From CAYOZL01 sp964408435 (GTDB taxonomy: Bacteria > Bdellovibrionota_C > UBA2361 > SZUA-149 > CAYOZL01), in NCBI GenBank assembly GCA_964408435.1, contig CAYOZL010000013.1, positions 1 through 44,736 of the forward strand: a stretch of DNA of 44,736 bases. The letters run 5' to 3'. Positions 25,158 to 33,227 of this stretch are shown piece by piece; the first letter of the stretch is position 1; the number at the start of each line of letters is the position of its first letter. The notes under the pieces were generated by a model that was not told the DNA's origin, did not search any database, and worked only from the letters and a program-made list of their open reading frames with translations. The translations under genes were made by a program, and so were the position numbers.

Positions 25158-26729
25158 ATACCTTTTTGTCGAATAAAAAGTATAAATAAAAAGTAATAAA
25201 ATAGTTCCGATAAAAATAAAATTTTTATTATCTATATTAACATTGCTACAAATAAATAAGATTGTAGAAAAAATTAAATAAACATAGACGTTAAAAAAAG
25301 TTTTTATCATAAATATAAGACTGCCTATGCTTGCTGATATTTCAGTAGGATGGTTCCATTCGAATTTAGCATATTTTGTCCCATGCCATATTGCACAAGA
25401 AGAGATAGAAATACTCAAAGCTATAGAAAGTAAAGCTGTTACTAAGATGGTCTCCATATTTGCATCAATCGCTAGAGCTCCAGAACAAAGTATGACAAAT
25501 GAAAATATAGTATAAGGACATAACCAGGTTAAAAACTTATAAAAAATAAATTTTCTTTTTGTAATTGGTAATGTTTTTAATAATTCGTAGTTTTTTCCTT
25601 CAATACTAATGCTTGGAAAAATAAAACGAGTAGCAATAGCAGTTAGAACGCATGTCCCTAGAGAAATGTTGCTGATAGCAAGCATAACTTGCCACCAGTT
25701 AACACTAATTATGTCTTTAGCGTTTTTTAGATTTTGAAAATTTACTAGATAAACAAAAGTAATAATGATTAATAAAAAAAGTTGAGTAGATTGGCTAAAG
25801 TCTCTCGTTATTAGTTTAAATTCTTTTTTTGCAAAAGACATGAAAGCAGAGTTTTTATATTTAAAAGGTACCTTGTATTTTGTTCCACTGTAAGTCTTGT
25901 TCTTTTTAATGTAGTTGGGATTAAAGCTGAAGTAAGCAAAGCTAAAGACTATTAAATTTTGCACAAGTAAAAGAAAGATTGAAGTTATGCTATTTGAAAC
26001 AACACTAGTTTGAGTTTCTAAGGATTTAATTAAAACTTCTGAGCAAAGTGAGTGTGGCAAATAAGATTTTTGATATGAGTTAGAAAATAGGGTGATAAAC
26101 TCTTTAACCGTATCTTTATTATTTGTAATATTTGGATTTGCAGAGTTAGTAAAAATTACAAAATATATAACTACGCAACTTAATGTGAAAATTATAATTT
26201 CAATTGCACTTTTTACTCCTAGTTTCTTAACTAAAATATTGCTTATTAAGACAGCAAATGAGCAACTTAAGGTTGTTAGCAAAAAGAGGGCAAAAAGTGA
26301 ATTTAGGTAGGAAGTGATATTCGAATTTTTTGTTATTAAGCAACTTAATATTAATGGAATGAAAAATAAGAGAATCATCCAGCTAGATTCAAATATTAGG
26401 CTAATGAATTTGTAAATTAATAGTTTCAGTTTCGAGATTGGTAAAACTTTTAGAAGACTCATATCCTTAGAAGAATAAAGATTGCTTACAGAAGAAATGA
26501 TAGCAGCGCATGTTAGCATTAAACTAAAAGCACAAAGCATATATGAGATTATATTGCTTAGTATTGTTTTTTTAAAATCAGGATGTGAGAAAAGCTCTGA
26601 TAAAAAAATGTTTGACGAATGAAAAACAAAAAAGGGAAGTAGTATTGCAAAGCTGTATAGAATAAAATCTTTCTTTGTAAGCTTATTCTTTAAGCAAAGT
26701 ATTTTAACTGTTATTAAGGAGCGAATCAT
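25116..26729 (-). CDS. ABC-2 type exporter permease, internally duplicated
   Basis: A 537-residue integral membrane protein with about 12 hydrophobic segments. Two halves look related: LLKVLPISKLKLLIYKF in the first half matches LLKTLPITKRKFIFYKF in the second, each leading into membrane helices, as in putative ABC exporters where a double-length permease pairs with one ATPase. It begins inside the ATPase gene (26-base overlap), so the two form one exporter. The substrate is unknown. The 3' end overlaps the last kinase gene by 42 bases in convergent orientation. Confidence 0.83.
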   Translation of the reverse strand: MIRSLITVKILCLKNKLTKKDFILYSFAILLPFFVFHSSNIFLSELFSHPDFKKTILSNIISYMLCAFSLMLTCAAIISSVSNLYSSKDMSLLKVLPISKLKLLIYKFISLIFESSWMILLFFIPLILSCLITKNSNITSYLNSLFALFLLTTLSCSFAVLISNILVKKLGVKSAIEIIIFTLSCVVIYFVIFTNSANPNITNNKDTVKEFITLFSNSYQKSYLPHSLCSEVLIKSLETQTSVVSNSITSIFLLLVQNLIVFSFAYFSFNPNYIKKNKTYSGTKYKVPFKYKNSAFMSFAKKEFKLITRDFSQSTQLFLLIIITFVYLVNFQNLKNAKDIISVNWWQVMLAISNISLGTCVLTAIATRFIFPSISIEGKNYELLKTLPITKRKFIFYKFLTWLCPYTIFSFVILCSGALAIDANMETILVTALLSIALSISISSCAIWHGTKYAKFEWNHPTEISASIGSLIFMIKTFFNVYVYLIFSTILFICSNVNIDNKNFIFIGTILLLFIYTFYSTKRYLNKSCEYKICYKA

Positions 26730-27468
26730 TTTTCATTAAGTCCAAAAAAGTAGATTCAAGTGAATTATTCTTGTTATCTATTATATTTCCTGTGTTTTTA
26801 TTAGCTGTTTTATTGAAGATCTCTTTTAAGGGGCCTTCAGCAATAATATTCCCTGTTTTTATTATAGCAATCTTATCTGAGATTTCTTGAGCAAAATTTA
26901 AAGAATGAGTAGACATAAAAATGGCTGTACCTTGTTCTGTTAATTCTATTAATGCTTGTTTGAGATGATTTATGCCCATTGGGTCAAGTCCAACAGTGGG
27001 TTCATCAATTACTAAAAGCATAGGGCTGTGAATTTGTGCAGAGCATAGCATTAGTCTTTGTTTCATACCGTGTGAGAAACTTTCAATTAAATTATTTGCT
27101 TTTTCTGTTAAGTCATATTTCTCTAATAGATATTTAACCCTTTTTTCTTTTGAGCTAATATTATGAATACTTGCTATGAAGTTTAAGAATTCTTTGCCTG
27201 TAAGTTTCTCATATAGAGTTGGTCTGTCTGGTATTACCCCAAGAAGTTTTTTAGCTTTTAGTGGTTCTTTGTGAATATCGAAACCTCCTATAGAGGTATA
27301 ACCAGAAGTTGGCTCAATACATCCTGTAATCATTTTTATAGTTGTAGTTTTACCGGCACCATTTGTACCAAGGAATGAAAAAATTTCTCCTTGATTAACC
27401 TCTAGTGAAACATCATTTACTGCAGTAAAGGTTCCAAATGTCTTTTTCAGATTTACAACACGAAGCAT
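26704..27468 (-). CDS. ABC transporter ATP-binding protein
   Basis: A 254-residue ATPase with Walker A GTNGAGKT (34-41), signature SFSHGMKQR, Walker B LLVIDEPTVGLDP, and the H-loop STHSL. The order and the FSHGMKQRL variant fit the drug/peptide/polysaccharide export group (ABC-2 partners, CcmA/YtrB-like). It powers the permease encoded by the overlapping downstream gene. The C-terminus carries an Asn/Lys-rich low-complexity segment near residues 215-235. Confidence 0.94.
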   Translation of the reverse strand: MLRVVNLKKTFGTFTAVNDVSLEVNQGEIFSFLGTNGAGKTTTIKMITGCIEPTSGYTSIGGFDIHKEPLKAKKLLGVIPDRPTLYEKLTGKEFLNFIASIHNISSKEKRVKYLLEKYDLTEKANNLIESFSHGMKQRLMLCSAQIHSPMLLVIDEPTVGLDPMGINHLKQALIELTEQGTAIFMSTHSLNFAQEISDKIAIIKTGNIIAEGPLKEIFNKTANKNTGNIIDNKNNSLESTFLDLMKNDSLLNNS

Positions 27469-27582
27469 TATATTTTAGCCTAATAAATTTCTACTTATTT
27501 AAGATTCGTTTTTTGCAATAAAAGACTCTGGTATTATTAAGATGTTTATGGTAACGAGTTATTTACTATGTTTTTAGTGGGT

Positions 27583-27588
27583 TATAAT
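27583..27588 (+). promoter_or_regulatory. Candidate -10 box for tRNA-Leu
   Basis: A perfect TATAAT about 44 bases upstream of the tRNA. No good -35 match lies at the right distance, so support is limited. Confidence 0.3.
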
Positions 27589-27631
27589 GGTGGAGTTATT
27601 TAATACATAGTAGTAATAAAGGCTCGTATTA

Positions 27632-27715
27632 GCCGGAGTGGTGGAATTGGTAGACGCGCCGGATTCAAAATCCGGTTCCTTCACGGGAGTGCGAGTTCGA
27701 GTCTCGCCTCCGGCA
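27632..27715 (+). tRNA. tRNA-Leu (anticodon CAA)
   Basis: An 84-base class II tRNA. The acceptor stem GCCGGAG pairs with CTCCGGC, and A73 follows. The D-loop carries TGGTAGAC, and the anticodon arm has stem CCGGA/TCCGG with loop TTCAAAA, giving anticodon CAA, which reads UUG. A long variable arm (about TTCCTTCACGGGAGT) is typical of tRNA-Leu, and the T arm has GAGTTCGAGTCTC. CCA is not encoded. No integrase or attachment repeat is seen beside it. Confidence 0.97.
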
Positions 27716-27727
27716 GTTCTGGGGGAG

Positions 27728-27799
27728 TCACTTAAAGATCTATAGAATTCAATTAGCTTATGTATTTAGTATTAATACTGAATTAGTGCTTTTAAGTGA
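27728..27799. promoter_or_regulatory. Nested dyads between tRNA-Leu and the PEP-CTERM gene
   Basis: TCACTTAAA (27728-27736) is the exact inverse of TTTAAGTGA (27791-27799). Inside them lies a perfect 12-base palindrome, AGTATTAATACT (27768-27779). The right arm is followed by A, not T, on the plus strand, so it is not a classical terminator for the tRNA. It could be an operator or leader structure for the PEP-CTERM gene. Confidence 0.35.
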
Positions 27800-27880
27800 A
27801 AAAAAATCTTCAGACTACTTGAAGTAATCTAAAATAATAGTATTGTCTTCCTGATGATTAAAATTACTCCAAAGGCAAAC

Positions 27881-28642
27881 ATGAAAAAAATAGTTTCTTT
27901 ATTAATATTTTCTTTAACACTTACTAGCGCTGCGTACGCTACATCATTTACTCTTACAGGTGATTCAACTGCACCATCTCCAGGAATAGATGCTTTTAGT
28001 AATGTTGGAGATTATACTTTTGCTTTTAGTTCTGACCCAACAACTCAGAGACTAAGTGGGACACTTAACTACGCTCCGAATGCTAGTGGTTCAGTTGCTG
28101 ATTTTTTCTTTGTTGCATTAACTGAAGGACCATTTGTTACAGCAGGTAACGCAGCTACTCTAGTATTCGATGCGAGTACTCCAGGAGCAATACAAGTAAG
28201 TGCTTATCAGTACGCAGATTTTAATGGTGCTAATCAACCTTTAATAGAGGCATTTTCTGGTGACCTTTTATTTACAACTGTTCTTACAGGTACTGATCCA
28301 AATGTTATCTCTGCATCTCAATCATCTACGCCTAGTGGTACAACTTATAATTTTGAACTAGATACTTCTTTATTCCCAGATTCTACATTAGATTTCTCAA
28401 ATGGTGCAGGAATTTGGTTACAAAGTGCTGGTCTTAATGATTTGTTTGGAACATTTATTAATTATGGCACAGATGGAAGAATATCTGAGATAGTAGCGAG
28501 TATTGCTTCTCCAGGTGGTTACGCTTTTTATGATGGTGAAAGTATTGCTACTGTTGATACAGCAACATTACCTGAGCCAGCTTCTATGTTGTTACTTGGA
28601 AGTGCTTTAGGACTATTTGGAATTAGAAGAAGAAAAGATTAA
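27881..28642 (+). CDS. PEP-CTERM sorting-domain exported protein
   Basis: About 253 residues from the ATG at 27881, which directly opens a signal peptide (MKKIVSLLIFSLTLTSAAYA). An ATG at 27854 would add nine residues ahead of the signal. The middle is rich in Ser, Thr, Gly and Asp with predicted beta structure and no recognised catalytic motif. The C-terminus is a full PEP-CTERM tripartite signal: PEP (in TLPEPAS), a hydrophobic stretch (MLLLGSALGLFGI) and RRRKD. Such proteins are processed by an exosortase (EpsH/XrtA type) and are found in bacteria that make extracellular polysaccharide. No exosortase gene is in the window. A strong terminator follows. Confidence 0.93.
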   Translation: MKKIVSLLIFSLTLTSAAYATSFTLTGDSTAPSPGIDAFSNVGDYTFAFSSDPTTQRLSGTLNYAPNASGSVADFFFVALTEGPFVTAGNAATLVFDASTPGAIQVSAYQYADFNGANQPLIEAFSGDLLFTTVLTGTDPNVISASQSSTPSGTTYNFELDTSLFPDSTLDFSNGAGIWLQSAGLNDLFGTFINYGTDGRISEIVASIASPGGYAFYDGESIATVDTATLPEPASMLLLGSALGLFGIRRRKD

Positions 28643-28664
28643 TTCATAATTTTTTTCTTTCTTT

Positions 28665-28692
28665 AAAAGGGCGTTTTTAACGCCCTTTTTTT
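28665..28692 (+). terminator. Rho-independent terminator shared by convergent genes
   Basis: Stem AAAAGGGCG / CGCCCTTTT (28665-28673 and 28681-28689) with a 7-base loop, and a T run to 28692. It serves the PEP-CTERM gene. The loop contains the stop codon of the convergent plsC gene, so the hairpin may also slow transcripts from the other side. Confidence 0.88.
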
Positions 28693-29411
28693 ATGTCCTG
28701 AATTAAGGAAGTTATTATAACTTCTATGTCATCAATTGCTTTAGAGCTAATAGCTTTTCCTATATTCATTTGTAGTTGAGTAAAAATTGGCATTGGTCCA
28801 AATTTGTTTTTATTTAACTTCCAAGTTCCATCTATCGCTACCGGTATTATCTCAATATTTTCATTGCTATTCTTAATCAATTCTCTTAATCCGTTAAGTT
28901 TAAATTTTTTAATTTTGCCATCTCTAGCTCTAGTACCTTCTGGGAAAATGATGACAGAATGATTTTTGCTGTTCATTCTTTTTGCTAAATTAGAGATTTC
29001 TTCAAGAGCCTGAGCAGGGTTTTTTCTATCAATTAAAGCGCTTTCATGTTTTTTTAGACATATGGAAATAGCAGGAATTCTTTTTGAAAGTTCTTTCTTT
29101 GCTACATATCTTGGGTTGTAGTTTTGAAAAACATGAAAGAGCCAAGGCATGTCAAACATTGACTGATGATTACAAACAATTATACAGGTTTTTTTATCGA
29201 GTTGTGGAACTTCACCAAGAACTTTAAAACTTGTACCTAATATTCTTAAACAATTTTTTATAGACAGATTTAATAGCTTAACAACTGTATCTAAATATTT
29301 ATTTGGAGTGAATCGAAGAATCAATTCCCAAAAGAATAAGGAAAATAAAAAGCTAATAAGAAAAAAGGGAAATAAGATTAATTCTAATATTTTACGTGTT
29401 ATTTTTAGCAT
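28677..29411 (-). CDS. plsC: 1-acyl-sn-glycerol-3-phosphate acyltransferase
   Basis: A 244-residue membrane-bound acyltransferase that makes phosphatidic acid from lysophosphatidic acid. It has an N-terminal membrane segment (ILFPFFLISFLFSLFFWELIL), the catalytic NHxxxxD box (His82, Asp87 in CNHQSMFDMPW), the phosphate-binding box FPEGTR (156-161), and a downstream VPVAIDG-like element (IIPVAIDGTW). Length is normal. It overlaps the preceding unknown gene by 20 bases, so they are in one unit. Its stop codon lies in the loop of a terminator hairpin. Confidence 0.93.
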   Translation of the reverse strand: MLKITRKILELILFPFFLISFLFSLFFWELILRFTPNKYLDTVVKLLNLSIKNCLRILGTSFKVLGEVPQLDKKTCIIVCNHQSMFDMPWLFHVFQNYNPRYVAKKELSKRIPAISICLKKHESALIDRKNPAQALEEISNLAKRMNSKNHSVIIFPEGTRARDGKIKKFKLNGLRELIKNSNENIEIIPVAIDGTWKLNKNKFGPMPIFTQLQMNIGKAISSKAIDDIEVIITSLIQDIKKGR

Positions 29412-29946
29412 TAGTATATGTGAGCTTCTTCTTATCTCTTTTTAACCAGAATCTTAAAAGTGTAGATAGCTTTTCATTACTACTACCTGAAAATTCTAAC
29501 AACTTACTAACTTTATTGTAAAACCTTTTTCTAAATTCAGAATCTGTGTATTTATCTGATAAATGTAAATGCCTTGCTCTATCAAGAAGAAGAGCGAGGG
29601 ATAAAGCTTTACTGAACTGATTAATTTTTTCTTCTATATGTATTGAGTTAATAATCTTTATAGCTTGAGAAGAGATTTCACTACGAGAGTTTTCTATCGA
29701 GGCTAATAAGCTTGCTTCTATAGCTTCTACTGAGAGAATAGAGCAGTCTTTAATCATTATTTGGGCAATTCTTGCTGGTCTTGGATTAAAGGATTGACCT
29801 TCCTCTCTAGTAAAATCAATTTCCTCTAAACCACCATTTTTAATTACAAAGTCAAAAGTATCTTGAAGTGATTTGTAGTCATTTTGCTTAAAGTTTTTAG
29901 CTAAAAGAGCGTCTAAGCTTTGAGAGTGTTGTTTTATTAGAGACAT
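29392..29946 (-). CDS. Hypothetical all-helical protein, upstream of plsC
   Basis: A 184-residue protein I do not recognise with confidence. It seems all-helical, with no signal peptide or membrane segment. The stretch NPRPARIAQIMIKDCSILSVEAIEASLLASI followed by SKALSLALLLDRARHLHLS recalls the helical layout of HD-domain (ppGpp hydrolase-like) proteins, where such segments flank the metal site, but the His-Asp pair itself is absent. So if related, it is a catalytically dead form. This resemblance is weak. It overlaps plsC by 20 bases, and a large dyad begins at the base just before its start codon. Confidence 0.7.
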   Translation of the reverse strand: MSLIKQHSQSLDALLAKNFKQNDYKSLQDTFDFVIKNGGLEEIDFTREEGQSFNPRPARIAQIMIKDCSILSVEAIEASLLASIENSRSEISSQAIKIINSIHIEEKINQFSKALSLALLLDRARHLHLSDKYTDSEFRKRFYNKVSKLLEFSGSSNEKLSTLLRFWLKRDKKKLTYTNAKNNT

Positions 29947-29994
29947 ATATACTAGTCGTGATTTAGCTTTAGGGTTAAATCTTGACTAGTATAT
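29947..29994. promoter_or_regulatory. Dyad at the start of the gene upstream of plsC
   Basis: ATATACTAGTC (29947-29957) is inverted exactly at 29984-29994. After a two-base mismatch the inner GATTTA / TAAATC also pairs, leaving a 10-base loop. It directly abuts the start codon of the minus-strand gene, so as RNA it would sit in the 5' leader and could cover the ribosome site. As DNA, it could be an operator. Confidence 0.5.
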
Positions 29995-30016
29995 TGCCGA
30001 GCACAGCGGAAAACAA

Positions 30017-30093
30017 GATATTTTGACTTAGGTTGATTTTTAGTAAAATTAGGCGAAACCACTTAACTGAAAATCAACCTAAGTCAAAATATC
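30017..30093. repeat. Long near-perfect inverted repeat (28-bp stem)
   Basis: Positions 30017-30040 are the exact inverse complement of 30070-30093 (24 pairs). The match continues through one G-T pair to 30044/30066, giving a 28-pair stem with a 21-base loop. No T run follows, so it is not a standard terminator. It lies between two divergent genes. Possible roles are a solo MITE-like element, a regulatory hairpin or a small RNA. Confidence 0.8.
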
Positions 30094-30181
30094 AATGATT
30101 ACCTGAGTTTATATTGTTTTTTTGCCAGCGTTGGCAAAGAGCCTATTAGCTGTTATTATGCACCTTTTTAGTTGGAATAGT

Positions 30182-31006
30182 ATGAGAGTCCTTTTTACCA
30201 GTTTATTTATTTTACTTAATTTATCAATAGCTAGGTCTGAGTATATCAATCCAAGTGATATTAAGATTAAGACTGAGAATTATGTTCCTGAAAAAGTAAA
30301 TTTTAAAGATGGAACGTATAAGTATAAAATTTCATGGCAAGGTATACCTGTAGCAACAGCTAATATCGATGTTAAAAATGATAATGATACATATAAGGTT
30401 AATGCTAAAGCAAAAACAAAGAAATGGTTATCTGTATTTTACAAACTTAAATTTGATGGAGATAGTGAGTTTGATTCTAAAAAACTTGAACCGCGTAAAT
30501 TTAACTACAGACAAATAGAAAAGAGTAAAAAGAAAGTTAAAAATATTGAGTTTAATCCAGATGGTACTATTTATACTAAGTCATATAAGAATGGACGTGA
30601 ACAACAAGCTATTAAGTTTAATAGCGGTAACCAAACATTAGATCCTATAACTGCAGCTTTTCTAGCAAGAAGTCTTCCTATTAGTGAAGGAGCAGAAAAA
30701 AGTTTTGATGTTTTCACTGGTAAACATAGATATTTAATTATTTTTAATGTTGGAAGGAAAGAAAAGATAAGAGTTAATAATAAAGATTACCTTTGTTATA
30801 AAGTCACTCCTAAAATTAAAAAGCTAACGGATACTGAAGGAGAAAAGAAATTTAACAGTGCCAGTATTTGGATCACAGCTGATGAAAAGAGAGAAATTGT
30901 TAAGCTGGAGAGTAGTGTTTTTGTTGGTAGTATTAAAGCGGAATTAGAGCAACATTCTCTTAGTCATGCTTCTCATAAAAATCCTTTAGAATCTTATTCA
31001 AGCTAA
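30182..31006 (+). CDS. DUF3108-family periplasmic protein
   Basis: About 274 residues from the ATG at 30182, which opens a signal peptide (MRVLFTSLFILLNLSIARS). Longer starts at 30122 and 30158 would put extra residues ahead of it. The mature part shows the DUF3108 layout: an early YKISWQGIPVATANIDV strand pair, a repeated beta pattern, DPITAAFLARSLP in the middle, DVFTGKHRYLIIF, and an IWITADEKREIVKLES region near the end. DUF3108 proteins are exported beta proteins of unknown role. The 3' end overlaps the convergent helicase gene by 47 bases. Confidence 0.85.
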   Translation: MRVLFTSLFILLNLSIARSEYINPSDIKIKTENYVPEKVNFKDGTYKYKISWQGIPVATANIDVKNDNDTYKVNAKAKTKKWLSVFYKLKFDGDSEFDSKKLEPRKFNYRQIEKSKKKVKNIEFNPDGTIYTKSYKNGREQQAIKFNSGNQTLDPITAAFLARSLPISEGAEKSFDVFTGKHRYLIIFNVGRKEKIRVNNKDYLCYKVTPKIKKLTDTEGEKKFNSASIWITADEKREIVKLESSVFVGSIKAELEQHSLSHASHKNPLESYSS

Positions 31007-33227
31007 ATGTATTAGATTCATTTAAAAATATATGTAGTTCATTCTTCGCTCTACTAAGAGCTACGTAGAGGTTACAAAGATGTTGTTCCACCTGTCTATT
31101 TTGATGTCTTTTGTAATAGCTTTCAATTTTAGGACTTGCTGTTCTAATTAGTTTGTTTGGAAAAGGAATAGTTTTTTCAATTTCTCCAAACTCGTCTCCG
31201 TAAATATTTAAAATACTACTTTTAGAGTCTATAATGCTTGTGTTTAGTTCAAGTAAAATAACTATATCGAACTCTAAGCCTTTACTTTGATGAATGGTCA
31301 TAACTTTATGTCGCATTTCATTTGTTGAAGAAAATTTAGTTTCTTTTATTAAGCTACAAAATTCATCTAATAGTTTAGGCTTGTAAGAAAAAGCTAAGTC
31401 TTTAATTTTTTGTAATTTTAAAAGGTCGAAATTCTCTTTCTTTAATTCTTCAATTAAAAAGTTAGTTAGGAAATTAAAATCATGTTTGAAATATATTTCA
31501 TGTAAAAACTCACTTAAGTCTCTAGCTTGCTGAGTTAAGCTTTGTTTAGTATTAATGCCCCATTTTTTTAATAAATTAGTGCAGGAAACAATATAAAATT
31601 CATTTGTATTACTTGGGTCGTCTAAAACTTTTAAACAAGCAACAAAAATTTTTACAATAGGAGAGTTGTAAAGTGAACTACCACCTTCTTGAGAAATGCT
31701 TATATCGTAATATGATAAATTCTCTATTACTTCTTCAACTTTATCATTAGTTTGAACTAGAATACCTATAGTTGAGTCTTTGTTTTTTTCTATAACTTCT
31801 GCAACTAAATCGTAATCTGTATCGCTATAGTGCTGAACTAATCCTTCTTTTTTTATATTAGTTTTATGTGTTCTAAAATTATCTTTCCACTTTGAAGTAG
31901 GGTTTTTATAGTCTTTTAAACAATCAATTTGGTCTATATTGCTAAATAAGTTATTGATATTTTCAATAACTTTCTTTGAGCTTCTATAGCTGTAATCTAG
32001 GTTTTGAATTTCAATTTCCTTGTAACTAGATTTAGTATGTTCAAATATTCTAGACTCACCACCTCTCCAGCCATAGATAGCTTGCTTTATGTCTCCTACT
32101 AGTAAGCAACTCTTAGAGTCTGCAGAAATAATTTCTTCCACATGTCGTTTTAATATCTCCCATTGTGTAGCAGAGGTGTCTTGGAATTCATCTATTAATA
32201 AATGGTTAATCCTATTATCAAGACTAAGTAGGATGTCTTGGTATTTAATTTCACTATTAGCAAGCGAGAATAAAATATCGTTAAAAGTAACTATAGAATT
32301 TGAATATTTATCTTTTTGATAATGTGACCAAAATGTTTCAATAATCTTTCTTAATGAAAGCGCTTTATAGCTATACTGCTTTAATACCTCATTTAATGCT
32401 TTAGAGTTTAATATCTCAAAATTAGTCTTAAAGTTATCATCAATTACTTTTCTACTAAATTTTTCTTTCTTCTCTAGTATTGCTTTTATTAGTCCTGAAT
32501 CTAGGTATTTTATCCACTGGCTTTTTGAGAAATAATCCAAGGAATTTTTAACATTTCTTGTCCAAATTTTATCAAAACTACCGTCTTTATTCTTAGGTAG
32601 TTCAAGTGAACGAATCTTTTCTAATGTTTCTTCTTCGTTGAGTTCAAATTCTTTTACGTAATCAATACTCCAGTCAGATTCTTTAGTTAAAATGTAAATA
32701 TCTATTAATTTGTTAACAAGATATAAGACTTTATAGAAAATAGATTTTTGAGCGGAGCTTTGGTCTAGTAGTTGAATCAGCTGATTAATTGATTCTAAGT
32801 CCTCAGAGTCAAATAAGCTTATAATAGCATTGATATAAAACTCTTGAATTTGATTTTGCTCAACTAATTTCCAATTAGAAGGTAGTTGTAATTGGTCTGA
32901 GAAATTTTTAGCTATTTTATTAAAGAATCCATCTATGGTGTTAACTGTAAAAAAGTTATTATTTAAAATTGATTGTAGTATTAAATCAAAGTCACTCTTT
33001 TCTATTTCTAGTTCACTAATTAAGTCTTGGGCAGCTTCTTTAGATAAAACAGCATTACATAATCTTAAAAGAACTCTTTGCTCAATCTCAGCAGTCGCTT
33101 TTTTAGTGAAAGTTAAAGCAGTGATGTCTTGATCAAATTTAGCAAGGATTTTGATCACTTCGCTTGATAAAAGAAAAGTTTTTCCTGTGCCGGCACTGGC
33201 TTCTACAATTTTAAGATTCGTTTTCAT
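30960..33227 (-). CDS. UvrD/AddA-like superfamily 1 helicase lacking a nuclease domain
   Basis: About 755 residues from the ATG at 33227, which puts MKTNLKIVEASAGTGKTFLL at the start as in RecB/AddA; an upstream ATG at 33323 adds 32 unrelated residues inside addB. Helicase motifs are complete: Walker A ASAGTGKT (10-17), Ia ALTFTKKATAEIEQR, II LLIDEFQDTS, III VGDIKQAIYGWRGG, IV SYRSS, V TIHQSKGLEFDIVIL and VI LYVALSRAKNELHI. It ends right after motif VI, so the C-terminal RecB-type nuclease of normal AddA (about 1,200 residues) is missing. It overlaps the nuclease-bearing AddB-like gene by 17 bases, so the two should form one helicase-nuclease for DNA-end processing. Confidence 0.87.
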   Translation of the reverse strand: MKTNLKIVEASAGTGKTFLLSSEVIKILAKFDQDITALTFTKKATAEIEQRVLLRLCNAVLSKEAAQDLISELEIEKSDFDLILQSILNNNFFTVNTIDGFFNKIAKNFSDQLQLPSNWKLVEQNQIQEFYINAIISLFDSEDLESINQLIQLLDQSSAQKSIFYKVLYLVNKLIDIYILTKESDWSIDYVKEFELNEEETLEKIRSLELPKNKDGSFDKIWTRNVKNSLDYFSKSQWIKYLDSGLIKAILEKKEKFSRKVIDDNFKTNFEILNSKALNEVLKQYSYKALSLRKIIETFWSHYQKDKYSNSIVTFNDILFSLANSEIKYQDILLSLDNRINHLLIDEFQDTSATQWEILKRHVEEIISADSKSCLLVGDIKQAIYGWRGGESRIFEHTKSSYKEIEIQNLDYSYRSSKKVIENINNLFSNIDQIDCLKDYKNPTSKWKDNFRTHKTNIKKEGLVQHYSDTDYDLVAEVIEKNKDSTIGILVQTNDKVEEVIENLSYYDISISQEGGSSLYNSPIVKIFVACLKVLDDPSNTNEFYIVSCTNLLKKWGINTKQSLTQQARDLSEFLHEIYFKHDFNFLTNFLIEELKKENFDLLKLQKIKDLAFSYKPKLLDEFCSLIKETKFSSTNEMRHKVMTIHQSKGLEFDIVILLELNTSIIDSKSSILNIYGDEFGEIEKTIPFPNKLIRTASPKIESYYKRHQNRQVEQHLCNLYVALSRAKNELHIFLNESNTFSLNKILKDFYEKHD

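Noticed and set aside
27632..27715. tRNA-Leu as an attachment site for an integrated element
   Set aside because: No integrase and no direct repeat of the tRNA 3' end were found in the window.
27761..27787. An eight-codon leader-like peptide (MYLVLILN) after tRNA-Leu, as a leucine attenuator
   Set aside because: Its leucine codons are TTA and CTG, not the TTG read by the adjacent tRNA, no terminator/antiterminator pair is clear, and the downstream gene is not biosynthetic.
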